A stretch of DNA of 5,618 nucleotides from Flavobacteriaceae bacterium (lineage in GTDB: Bacteria; Bacteroidota; Bacteroidia; Flavobacteriales; Flavobacteriaceae). The notes under the pieces are model-generated. The model had not been told where the DNA came from. It did not search any database and worked only from the letters and a program-made list of their open reading frames with translations. A program made the translations under genes and the position numbers. How positions within the stretch are numbered: position 1 is the stretch's first letter; the number at the start of each line of letters is the position of its first letter. Below are positions 1-5,397 of the stretch, one piece after another. The stretch spans positions 1 to 5,618 of the forward strand of contig VMCW01000133.1 of assembly GCA_008081175.1 (NCBI GenBank), given 5' to 3'.

Positions 1-75
1 ATGAGTAAAATGATGAAAATGATGCAGGGTGGAAAGGGACGTCAGCTCATGCAAATGATGCAAAACATGCGTTAA
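1..75 (+). CDS. ffh: Signal recognition particle protein Ffh, C-terminal end only (5' part outside window)
   Basis: The window opens inside a reading frame whose last 24 residues end at TAA (73-75). Nine of the 24 residues are methionine, spaced as in the tail of the Ffh M domain (MSKMMKMMQGGKGRQLMQMM and a short end). Ffh is the cytosolic SRP GTPase subunit. Its met-rich M domain binds 4.5S RNA and the hydrophobic signal sequences of nascent membrane proteins. The NG GTPase domain would lie upstream of base 1 and is not visible, so the call rests on this tail and on the position just before folD. The ATG at 1-3 is almost certainly an internal methionine codon. folD follows after only 10 bp with no terminator between, suggesting cotranscription. 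A different met-rich tail is possible but less likely. Confidence 0.82.
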   Translation: MSKMMKMMQGGKGRQLMQMMQNMR

Positions 76-85
76 AAAAAAGAGT

Positions 86-964
86 ATGATACTTTTAGAT
101 GGAAAACACACCTCAAATCAAATAAAAGAAGAAATTAAGGATACGGTAAGTGGGATGAAATCACGCGGAGAACGTGTGCCTCATCTAGCGGCAGTCCTTG
201 TAGGTAATGATGGAGCTAGCCTGACCTATGTGGGTAGTAAAGTTCGCTCTTGTGAATATGTAGGTTTCGATTCTACCTTAATTCATTTAGAAGAAAATAT
301 CACTGAAGCAGTTCTTTTGAAACAAATTGAAAAGCTGAACCAAGACAAAACTTTAGATGGGTACATTGTGCAATTGCCACTACCCAAGCACATAGACGAA
401 GAAAAAATACTTCTCGCCATAGATCCCAAAAAAGATGTTGATGGTTTTCATCCGGCAAATTTTGGCCGTATGGCACTTGAGCTCGACGCTTTCATTCCTG
501 CTACACCCTTTGGAATTATGCAATTATTAGAGCGTTATAAAGTACCTACCAATGGAAAACATTGTGTTGTTGTAGGTCGTAGTCATATTGTGGGTAGACC
601 TATTAGTATTTTAATGAGCCAAAAAGGACCTGCAGGAAATGCTACGGTGACTGTAGCTCACAGTAGAACGGAACAGCTAGCAGAGCTTACCCGTCAGGCA
701 GATATTATAGTTATGGCATTGGGAATACCTGAATACCTCACTGCAGATATGGTAAAAGAAGGTGCCACTATTATTGATGTAGGCATTACTCGTGTAGCTG
801 ATGACTCCCATCCGAAGGGGTATGTTATCAAAGGTGATGTGAAATTTGATGAAGTGGCACAAAAAGCCCACTTTATTACTCCCGTACCTGGGGGTATAGG
901 TCCTATGACCATTGCAATGCTCCTGAAAAATACACTTCTTGCTAGGCAATGGAACGCGTCCTAG
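86..964 (+). CDS. folD: Bifunctional methylenetetrahydrofolate dehydrogenase / methenyltetrahydrofolate cyclohydrolase FolD
   Basis: A full-length cytosolic FolD of 292 aa, close to the usual 280-300. It interconverts 5,10-methylene-THF and 10-formyl-THF (NADP+-dependent oxidation, then cyclohydrolysis), supplying one-carbon units for purines and formyl-Met-tRNA. Visible signatures are the catalytic region around Y48 and K52 (LTYVGSK), QLPLP at 96-100, the DVDGFHP stretch with D118 near 117-123, PATPFGI at 138-144, the Rossmann-fold nucleotide-binding loop GRSHIVGRP at 164-172, and the C-terminal TPVPGGIGPMT at 265-275. No key residue is missing. The ATG at 86 gives the normal N-terminus (MILLDGK). 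It has no Shine-Dalgarno sequence, only an A-run, as is common in Bacteroidota. The 10-bp gap after ffh suggests a shared transcript. The last 23 bp overlap the end of the convergent membrane-protein gene. Confidence 0.97.
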   Translation: MILLDGKHTSNQIKEEIKDTVSGMKSRGERVPHLAAVLVGNDGASLTYVGSKVRSCEYVGFDSTLIHLEENITEAVLLKQIEKLNQDKTLDGYIVQLPLPKHIDEEKILLAIDPKKDVDGFHPANFGRMALELDAFIPATPFGIMQLLERYKVPTNGKHCVVVGRSHIVGRPISILMSQKGPAGNATVTVAHSRTEQLAELTRQADIIVMALGIPEYLTADMVKEGATIIDVGITRVADDSHPKGYVIKGDVKFDEVAQKAHFITPVPGGIGPMTIAMLLKNTLLARQWNAS

Positions 965-1829
965 GATGTTCCATGGCATTGTAGATTTTTAGAATCATTA
1001 AGGCAAAACTTACACCCGTAAGGATTAATACCATAGTGAGATAGCCTTCAGCAGAAAAAGAGAGTCGAATCAGAATAGTAGCTATTACAAAACCGGTATT
1101 TCTGATGAGTTTACTGTACTCCTCTGTGTAACTAAAGGAAATCAAAAGAATGACTACATCTGCAATGATCAATAGGGTAAAAAATTGATTGAAAAACAAA
1201 CTGTCTAGATCAGGAGCTTTAGACTGACTAAACAGGTCGTTTGTCCACTGACCAAAAGTAGTAATCAGCATTACGCCCAGAACTACAAAAAGGACAATAC
1301 TAACCGTTTTTTTAGCTTGAATAAATTGAATCAAACTGGGCTCTTCAACCTTCTTTTTTGGTAGTCTTTGTTTACTTCTGTTAAACAAAAAAATAAGAAA
1401 GAAAAGAATTAAAAACCCAAACAGATCCAGCATCAATTCTAAATTGTGCTCACTGGTAATCCAGTAGCTGTCTAAGTCCATTTGGGGAATGTCTTTGAAT
1501 ATTTTTCTAATCACGATCAAAGAGATAATTTCAAACTGTTTTGAAACACAGGAGGTAAAAGAGCGGGGTAGATAAAACAACAAAAGATAGGCTTCATACA
1601 CTAAGATCAAGGAAAAGGGTGTGTAAATAGCCGAGATAGGATCATTGAGAAGTTCAGGGTAAATTGGAGTTAAAAACGTAATTCCTTGGGATTTTAAAAA
1701 AATCAAACTGAGGTGTATAATAAATCCAACAGCAGCTAGAAGTAAGATCCCTTTTTCTACTCCTTTTTGCACTTTGGGTGCAAAAGCAATACCGAAGAGA
1801 TTATTGAAAAAGACGAGAAAAGAGTTCAT
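942..1829 (-). CDS. Polytopic membrane protein of unknown function
   Basis: I do not recognise this 295-aa protein. By eye it has about seven hydrophobic segments: residues 28-46, 67-87, 132-150, 175-193, 214-234, 244-260 and 262-283. A basic cytoplasm-like loop lies at 151-174 (RSKQRLPKKK). No cleavable signal peptide is evident. The most distinctive stretch is 79-113, where an acidic residue in the second hydrophobic segment (VYEAYLLLFYLPRSF) is followed by an amphipathic region KQFEIISLIVIRKIFKDI; this looks like a conserved motif, perhaps an ion-channel or PsiE-like element, but that is only impression. There are no enzyme or nucleotide-binding motifs. Its ATG follows the VOC gene stop by 3 bp and in the same frame, with no Shine-Dalgarno sequence, so translation is probably coupled to that gene. 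Its 3' end overlaps folD tail to tail by 23 bp. Base and codon usage look like the neighbours. Confidence 0.85.
   Translation of the reverse strand: MNSFLVFFNNLFGIAFAPKVQKGVEKGILLLAAVGFIIHLSLIFLKSQGITFLTPIYPELLNDPISAIYTPFSLILVYEAYLLLFYLPRSFTSCVSKQFEIISLIVIRKIFKDIPQMDLDSYWITSEHNLELMLDLFGFLILFFLIFLFNRSKQRLPKKKVEEPSLIQFIQAKKTVSIVLFVVLGVMLITTFGQWTNDLFSQSKAPDLDSLFFNQFFTLLIIADVVILLISFSYTEEYSKLIRNTGFVIATILIRLSFSAEGYLTMVLILTGVSFALMILKIYNAMEHPRTRSIA
949..974. terminator. Candidate bidirectional hairpin at the folD / membrane-gene convergent overlap
   Basis: ATGGAAC (949-955) and GTTCCAT (968-974) form a perfect 7-bp inverted repeat around a 12-nt spacer, with a possible extra G-U pair inside. The hairpin covers the ends of both convergent genes (folD stop at 962-964, minus-strand stop at 942-944). 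A short T-tract lies downstream on each side (about 986-990 on the plus strand; A-tract near 926-930 read from the minus strand), but neither directly abuts the stem. It is positioned as a shared terminator, but the long loop and displaced T-tracts make this tentative. Confidence 0.35.
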
Positions 1830-1832
1830 GAA

Positions 1833-2255
1833 TTAGGTAGCAAACAATTGATCGATATTTTTAAAACTTTTGAATTCTAACGCGTTCCCAGAGGGGTCGT
1901 AGAAGAACATCGTTAACTGTTCTCCTGGGAGGCCTTCAAAACGAAGGTAGGGGGCGATTTGAAATTCAATGTTTTGGTCAATCAATTGCTGGCTAAATTT
2001 TTGGAATACTTCCCATTCCAAAACAACCCCAAAATGTGGGATAGGAACCGACTTTCCATCTACTTCGTTAAAGTGCTTATGACCTTTATGGTTTTTGTCT
2101 TCGTGGAGGACCAATTGATGTCCAAACAAAGAATAGTCTGCCCACTCATCAGTAAAGCGTCCCGGTGCACAGCCTAAAATCTTTTCATAAAAAGGTTTTG
2201 CTGCAGCTAAGTCACTTACAGGTATAGCTAAATGGAAAGGTGCGATTTTTGCCAT
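1833..2255 (-). CDS. VOC-superfamily (glyoxalase / extradiol dioxygenase fold) protein
   Basis: A 140-aa single-domain cytosolic protein of the vicinal oxygen chelate fold, built from two beta-alpha-beta-beta-beta modules. Module one begins with FHLAIPVSDL (7-16) and PFYEKILGC (21-29) and includes FGHQLVLHED (44-53). Module two begins with PHFGVVLEW (73-81) and ends with FFYDPSGNALEFKSF (117-131). Probable metal ligands are H8, H47 or H51, H74 and E127, so the metal site looks intact. The wording (RFTDEWADYSLFGHQLVLHE) resembles the small predicted-dioxygenase group COG3565 more than classical glyoxalase I or fosfomycin/bleomycin resistance proteins. The substrate cannot be inferred. The ATG at 2253-2255 gives the canonical N-terminus. 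The gene is first in a two-gene unit with the membrane protein and divergent from queE. Confidence 0.9.
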   Translation of the reverse strand: MAKIAPFHLAIPVSDLAAAKPFYEKILGCAPGRFTDEWADYSLFGHQLVLHEDKNHKGHKHFNEVDGKSVPIPHFGVVLEWEVFQKFSQQLIDQNIEFQIAPYLRFEGLPGEQLTMFFYDPSGNALEFKSFKNIDQLFAT

Positions 2256-2271
2256 ATGTAAAGGTACATAT
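2254..2271. repeat. 18-bp inverted repeat over the VOC gene start (possible operator)
   Basis: ATATGTA (2254-2260), spacer AAGG, TACATAT (2265-2271): a perfect 7-bp dyad in the 56-bp region between the divergent VOC and queE genes. It begins within the VOC start codon. It also covers a weak minus-strand -7-like element TACCTTTA (2259-2266 on the minus strand; one mismatch to TANNTTTG, no TTG at -33). A dimeric regulator bound here would block the VOC promoter. AT-rich chance dyads occur, so function is inferred from position only. Confidence 0.35.
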
Positions 2272-2298
2272 TTTTAAGCTATCGCCACTAGAAAGTAT

Positions 2299-2306
2299 TA
2301 CTTTTG
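2299..2306 (+). promoter_or_regulatory. Putative Bacteroidota -7 promoter element for queE
   Basis: TACTTTTG matches the Bacteroidota primary sigma factor -7 consensus TANNTTTG exactly. It ends 5 nt before the ATG at 2312, so a start site a few bases downstream would give a leaderless or nearly leaderless mRNA. No TTG is seen at the expected -33 spacing, which lowers confidence. Confidence 0.5.
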
Positions 2307-2311
2307 CAACT

Positions 2312-2941
2312 ATGAATCAATTACTACAAGAGCAAGTTAATACAGGTGCTGCTTTGCCTTTGATGGAAGCGTTTTATACCCTTCAAGGGGAAGGTTACCA
2401 CAAAGGGAGTGCCGCTTTTTTTATTCGCATAGGCGGCTGTGATGTAGGTTGTCACTGGTGTGACGTAAAAGAAAGTTGGGATTCCAAAAATCACCCACCT
2501 ACCTCTATTGAGGCTATTGTAGAGCAGGCAGTACAACATTCTAAAACCATAGTTATTACCGGGGGAGAACCTCTAATGTGGAACATGGAACCTCTCACTT
2601 CCGCTTTGTTGCAAAAAGGGATGCAAATTCATATAGAAACTTCTGGAGCGTATGAGATTACAGGGCATTGGGATTGGTTTTGTTTGTCACCAAAGAAAAA
2701 CAAACCACCTACACCAGCAGCTTATGAGCGAGCAGATGAACTTAAAATCATTGTTTACAATAAGGACGATTTTCGCTTTGCTGAGGAGCAAGCCTCTAAA
2801 GTGGCTCAAAAGTGTATTTTGTATTTACAACCGGAGTGGAGTCGCAGAGAACAGGTTATGCCCTTGATGGTAGATTATGTATTGAAAAATCCCAAATGGA
2901 AAATTTCCCTTCAAACCCATAAGTATTTGAATATCCCTTAG
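2312..2941 (+). CDS. queE: 7-carboxy-7-deazaguanine synthase QueE (radical SAM)
   Basis: A 209-aa radical SAM enzyme that converts 6-carboxy-5,6,7,8-tetrahydropterin to 7-carboxy-7-deazaguanine, a step toward preQ0 and queuosine. Visible: FYTLQGEGYHKGSAAFFIRI near 21-40 (typical QueE N-terminus); the 4Fe-4S cluster motif CX3CX2C with C43, C47 and C50; the SAM-contacting TGGEP at 83-87; IHIETSG near 106-112; LSPKKNKPP near 125-133; and the C-terminal LQTHKYLNIP. All core residues are present. I start at ATG 2312. An in-frame ATG at 2240 would add 24 residues unlike QueE, overlap the divergent VOC gene by 16 bp, and put the -7 element inside the coding region. No other queuosine genes are in the window. 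The stop TAG interlocks with the namZ stop. Confidence 0.94.
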   Translation: MNQLLQEQVNTGAALPLMEAFYTLQGEGYHKGSAAFFIRIGGCDVGCHWCDVKESWDSKNHPPTSIEAIVEQAVQHSKTIVITGGEPLMWNMEPLTSALLQKGMQIHIETSGAYEITGHWDWFCLSPKKNKPPTPAAYERADELKIIVYNKDDFRFAEEQASKVAQKCILYLQPEWSRREQVMPLMVDYVLKNPKWKISLQTHKYLNIP

Positions 2942-2946
2942 GGATA
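2932..2946. terminator. Perfect hairpin with both convergent stop codons in its loop (queE / namZ)
   Basis: TATCCC (2932-2937), loop TTA (2938-2940), GGGATA (2941-2946). The loop is the namZ stop (TAA on the minus strand), and the queE stop TAG spans 2939-2941. The short stem is perfect and there is no intergenic DNA, so any termination signal for the two genes has to lie in coding sequence. On the plus strand a T5 tract (about 2956-2960) and a T7 tract (about 2966-2972) follow at a distance. The minus side has no good T-run. It is a plausible but weak bidirectional terminator. Confidence 0.4.
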
Positions 2947-4122
2947 GATCAAGTAGTTTTTACGAATTTTTTTAAAGGCTTTCAGTTTGGTTACCCAGCT
3001 CGCTCGAATTGTTTTTTCATCGAGTCCCGCTTCAAGCTGTTCTTTTAATGCTGAATTGCCCGCAATACGGTCAAAACCCTTTAGAAAAAAAGATGCTGAT
3101 TTAGGAAACTCATTGTAGGCACTCATCAACCACTTCAATTCAATTTTTTGTGGTTTTGGAGTTTGAGACAAATCCTCACCAAAGCACACTACTCCTTTAT
3201 GTTTTGGGTTTTTAGATCCAAAGTTGGGCTGAGGGGTAAATGAAAATGTTTTTTTTGGGAGTAGTGGATGACCGTATATTTGAAATTGAAGATCGGTCCC
3301 TCTTCCCACACTTACCACTGTGGGTTCCAATAAACACAAGCTAGGGTAGAGTGCTACAGATTGAGCATTGGGTAAATTTGGAGAGGGTCTCACAGGAAGG
3401 GAATAAGAGGTTGTTCTGTTGTAGTTCTCAAGGGGAATAACAGTCAAGTCGCATTGGAGATTGCCTTCAAGCCATTTTTCACCGTTAATCATTTTAGCAT
3501 ACTCCCCAATAGTCATTCCATAGACTATAGGAACGGGGTGCATTCCTACAAAACTTCGATGTTCTTCTTCAAGGACTGGACCATCTACATAATGAATATT
3601 GGGATTGGGACGGTCTAAAACGAGTAATGGAATAGCCATTTCTGCACAGGCTTCCATGATGTAGTGTAAGGTTGAAAGATAGGTGTAAAAGCGTACTCCT
3701 ACATCTTGTAAATCAAAGACCATAACTTCTATTCCCTCTAATTGTTCTGGTTGCGGCTTTCGGTTTTGACCGTATAGAGAAAAAATGGGTAAACCGGTTT
3801 TGGGGTCCGTCTGATTTTTAACTTTTTCTCCTGCATCTGCTGTGCCTCTAAAACCGTGTTCGGGAGCAAAAACACTTTGAATATCGACTTGGTTTTCCAA
3901 TAAATAATCGACCAAATGAAGCTTTTTTGATTCGGAAAAAAGTATGCTCGCTTGGTGTGCCACAACACCTACTTTTTTATTTTTTAGACTATTTAAGTAG
4001 CGTGCGCCCTGAGCGGCTCCGGGAAGTATTTCATTTTGACAGTAGCCGAAGGTATAGCTACAAACTAGAAGCCAAAATAAAACTGTATTTTTGAGGAACG
4101 AACGGATTAATTTATTTTTCAT
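2938..4122 (-). CDS. namZ: Exo-beta-N-acetylmuramidase NamZ family protein (DUF1343, GH171), exported
   Basis: A 394-aa protein of the DUF1343 family, whose characterised members (B. subtilis YbbC/NamZ, Tannerella NamZ) remove MurNAc from the non-reducing ends of peptidoglycan fragments. Residues 1-28 look like a signal peptide: basic KNKLIR, hydrophobic TVLFWLLVCSYTFGY, likely cleavage just before Q29, so it should act in the periplasm or outside. Family motifs: VGVVAHQAS (51-59), FAPEHGFRG (85-93, with the conserved Glu-His), SLYGQNRKP, VFDLQDVGVRFYTYLSTL (135-152), LDRPNPN (169-175), HPVPIVYGMTIGE, RPSPNLP (245-251), and LEPTVVSVGRGTD (265-277). The start at 4122 is preferred over an in-frame ATG at 4191, which would place 23 residues ahead of the signal peptide and run deep into the divergent permease gene. 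The stop overlaps that of queE. Its role is probably cell-wall recycling or muropeptide scavenging. Confidence 0.93.
   Translation of the reverse strand: MKNKLIRSFLKNTVLFWLLVCSYTFGYCQNEILPGAAQGARYLNSLKNKKVGVVAHQASILFSESKKLHLVDYLLENQVDIQSVFAPEHGFRGTADAGEKVKNQTDPKTGLPIFSLYGQNRKPQPEQLEGIEVMVFDLQDVGVRFYTYLSTLHYIMEACAEMAIPLLVLDRPNPNIHYVDGPVLEEEHRSFVGMHPVPIVYGMTIGEYAKMINGEKWLEGNLQCDLTVIPLENYNRTTSYSLPVRPSPNLPNAQSVALYPSLCLLEPTVVSVGRGTDLQFQIYGHPLLPKKTFSFTPQPNFGSKNPKHKGVVCFGEDLSQTPKPQKIELKWLMSAYNEFPKSASFFLKGFDRIAGNSALKEQLEAGLDEKTIRASWVTKLKAFKKIRKNYLIYP
4086..4093 (+). promoter_or_regulatory. Putative -7 element for the FtsX-like permease gene, inside namZ
   Basis: TATTTTTG is an exact match to TANNTTTG. 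A transcription start a few bases downstream would leave a leader of roughly 20-25 nt before the TTG at 4122. No TTG is found at -33. The element lies within the signal-peptide codons of namZ on the opposite strand. Confidence 0.45.
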
Positions 4123-5357
4123 TGAATCTTGCCTTGTTTTTTGCGCAAAAAATGCGGGGGTACCGACAGCATAAAAATACGGTTTCTGCACGAATAATCA
4201 ACATAGCTACTCTTGCAGTAACTCTTGGAATTGCAACAATTTTAATTGCTCTAGTTAGTAGTAAAGGCTTACAGCAAGAAATTCAAAATAAGACCAGTGT
4301 TTTTAACGGACCTATACTGGTCACTCTTTTTGAAAATAATGAGTCTCAAGTGTCAGTAACCCCTTTGAAAGACAGCGAAGAACTCAGATCACATTTTAAG
4401 AATGAAGAAAACGTACTTCGCTTTCATCCCATAGCATTAAAAGCGGGAATGTTAAAAACAGCTGCAGATTTTGAAGGGGTATTGCTTAAGGGAGTGTCTT
4501 CTGAGTTTGATTGGAGCGGTATTGCTCCCTTTCTCACAAGGGGACGTTTTCCTGATTTGTCTGGGGAAATGAGTAATGAAATTTTACTTTCTGAAACCTT
4601 ATCACGACAATTGAATTTGAGCATAGGGGATCAAACGGAGGCTTTTTTTCAGAAAGACCAAGGGGGAGGTTTGCCTTCCAGGAGACGCTTTACCGTGGTA
4701 GGGGTTTTTTCATCTGGTTTCCCAGATATCGATCAAACCTTAGTGTACGGAGATTTGAGGCAAGTGCAACGTCTCAATGGTTGGACAAATGATGCTATTG
4801 GGGCCTTTGAAATTTATGTAAAAAAATACGATGAGCTTCGGCAAACAGCAGAACGTTTATATGCTGTTTTACCTGCTGATTTAAACAGTATTCCGATAAG
4901 TGAAAGATTCTCTAGTGTTTATCAGTGGATTGCCCTTTTTGATTTTAATGTTTTGATCATTTTAGTGGTTATGCTCTTGGTGGGTGTCATCAATATGGCT
5001 ACAGCATTGTTGGTTTTGATCTTAGAACGTTCGCGTATGGTAGGACTATTAAAAGCTTTAGGAGCTGGCAATAAGCTGATACAACAAATTTTTTTATTTA
5101 ATGGAGTGGTAATTATGTCTAAGGGATTGCTCTTTGGAAATCTCATAGGATTGGGTTTTTATTTTTCTCAGAAATATTTGAAGTGGATACGGTTAGATCC
5201 CACCACTTATTTTGTGGACGCTGCTCCTGTAGTGCTTTCTGTTTCTAATCTTTTGATTTTAAATTTATTCTTTTTGTTGATATCCTCAATTTTGTTGTGG
5301 ATACCCTCAAAAATTGTGTTAAAAATCAGTCCTTCTAAAGTATTGCGATTCCGATAA
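4122..5357 (+). CDS. FtsX/LolC-like ABC transporter permease subunit
   Basis: A 411-aa inner-membrane protein with the FtsX/MacB/LolC-E layout: TM1 at 26-47, a periplasmic MacB-PCD-type domain at about 48-265, then TM2 (272-300), TM3 (322-347) and TM4 (373-395). The FtsX-domain signature LERSRMVGLLKALGAGNKLI follows TM2, and the tail ISPSKVLRFR resembles the usual proline/Leu-Arg ending. Such permeases pair with a LolD-like ATPase to extract lipoproteins or act in envelope remodelling. No ATPase gene is in the window, so substrate and partner are unknown, and LolC/E versus another FtsX-like group is unresolved. The start is TTG at 4122. An in-frame TGA at 4092-4094 bounds the frame upstream, no ATG lies between, and MNLALFFAQK fits the N-terminus of relatives. 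The next ATG (4152) would lose ten of these residues. The first base is shared with the divergent namZ start. Confidence 0.88.
   Translation: MNLALFFAQKMRGYRQHKNTVSARIINIATLAVTLGIATILIALVSSKGLQQEIQNKTSVFNGPILVTLFENNESQVSVTPLKDSEELRSHFKNEENVLRFHPIALKAGMLKTAADFEGVLLKGVSSEFDWSGIAPFLTRGRFPDLSGEMSNEILLSETLSRQLNLSIGDQTEAFFQKDQGGGLPSRRRFTVVGVFSSGFPDIDQTLVYGDLRQVQRLNGWTNDAIGAFEIYVKKYDELRQTAERLYAVLPADLNSIPISERFSSVYQWIALFDFNVLIILVVMLLVGVINMATALLVLILERSRMVGLLKALGAGNKLIQQIFLFNGVVIMSKGLLFGNLIGLGFYFSQKYLKWIRLDPTTYFVDAAPVVLSVSNLLILNLFFLLISSILLWIPSKIVLKISPSKVLRFR
4172..4201 (-). promoter_or_regulatory. Putative -33/-7 promoter for namZ, inside the permease gene
   Basis: Read on the minus strand: TTG (4201-4199), 19-nt spacer, TATTTTTA (4179-4172). 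The -7 box matches TANNTTTG except for its last base, and the -33 TTG spacing is what is expected for Bacteroidota primary promoters. Transcription would start near 4167, leaving a leader of about 45 nt before the namZ ATG. It lies within the N-terminal codons of the divergent permease gene. Confidence 0.4.
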
Positions 5358-5374
5358 GGTACCCCAGAGATTGG

Positions 5375-5382
5375 TATATTTG
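5375..5382 (+). promoter_or_regulatory. Putative -7 element for the cysteine synthase family gene
   Basis: TATATTTG is an exact TANNTTTG match in the 40-bp gap between the permease stop (5357) and the ATG at 5398. A start site a few bases downstream would leave a leader of roughly 10 nt. No clear TTG at -33. This suggests the gene has its own promoter even though it is co-directional with the permease gene. Confidence 0.5.
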
Positions 5383-5397
5383 CATTGAAAAATTCTT

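Noticed and set aside
1..75. A small complete met-rich gene starting at the ATG at base 1
   Set aside because: The sequence matches the tail of Ffh and the frame is open at the window edge, so the ATG is an internal Met codon.
677..979. Minus-strand open frames of 72-100 codons antisense to folD
   Set aside because: They lie opposite strongly supported folD coding sequence, have no recognisable protein features and no promoter; they are frame shadows.
1959..2177. Plus-strand 72-codon open frame antisense to the VOC gene
   Set aside because: It is a shadow of a well-supported VOC-fold gene with no motifs or start signals of its own.
1833..2255. VOC protein as an antibiotic-resistance determinant (fosfomycin or bleomycin type)
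   Set aside because: The VOC fold is shared by many enzymes. The motifs look closer to the small predicted-dioxygenase group, and nothing in the context points to resistance.
2240..2311. N-terminal extension of QueE from an in-frame ATG at 2240
   Set aside because: The extra 24 residues do not resemble QueE N-termini, they overlap the divergent VOC gene, and an exact -7 promoter box lies inside them.
3738..3968. Second minus-strand frame within namZ
   Set aside because: It overlaps the conserved NamZ core (the FAPEHGFRG region) in another frame, and its translation shows no domain.
4123..4191. N-terminal extension of NamZ from an in-frame ATG at 4191
   Set aside because: It would put 23 residues before a good signal peptide and run antisense into the permease gene for 70 bp.
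4424..5146. Minus-strand open frames (66 and 74 codons) opposite the permease gene
   Set aside because: Antisense shadows of an intact FtsX-like gene; no supporting features.
5358..5378. Possible terminator between the permease and cysteine synthase family genes (GGTACC palindrome, TACC/GGTA arms)
   Set aside because: The arms are only 4 bp, there is no following T-run, and the region overlaps the likely promoter of the downstream gene.
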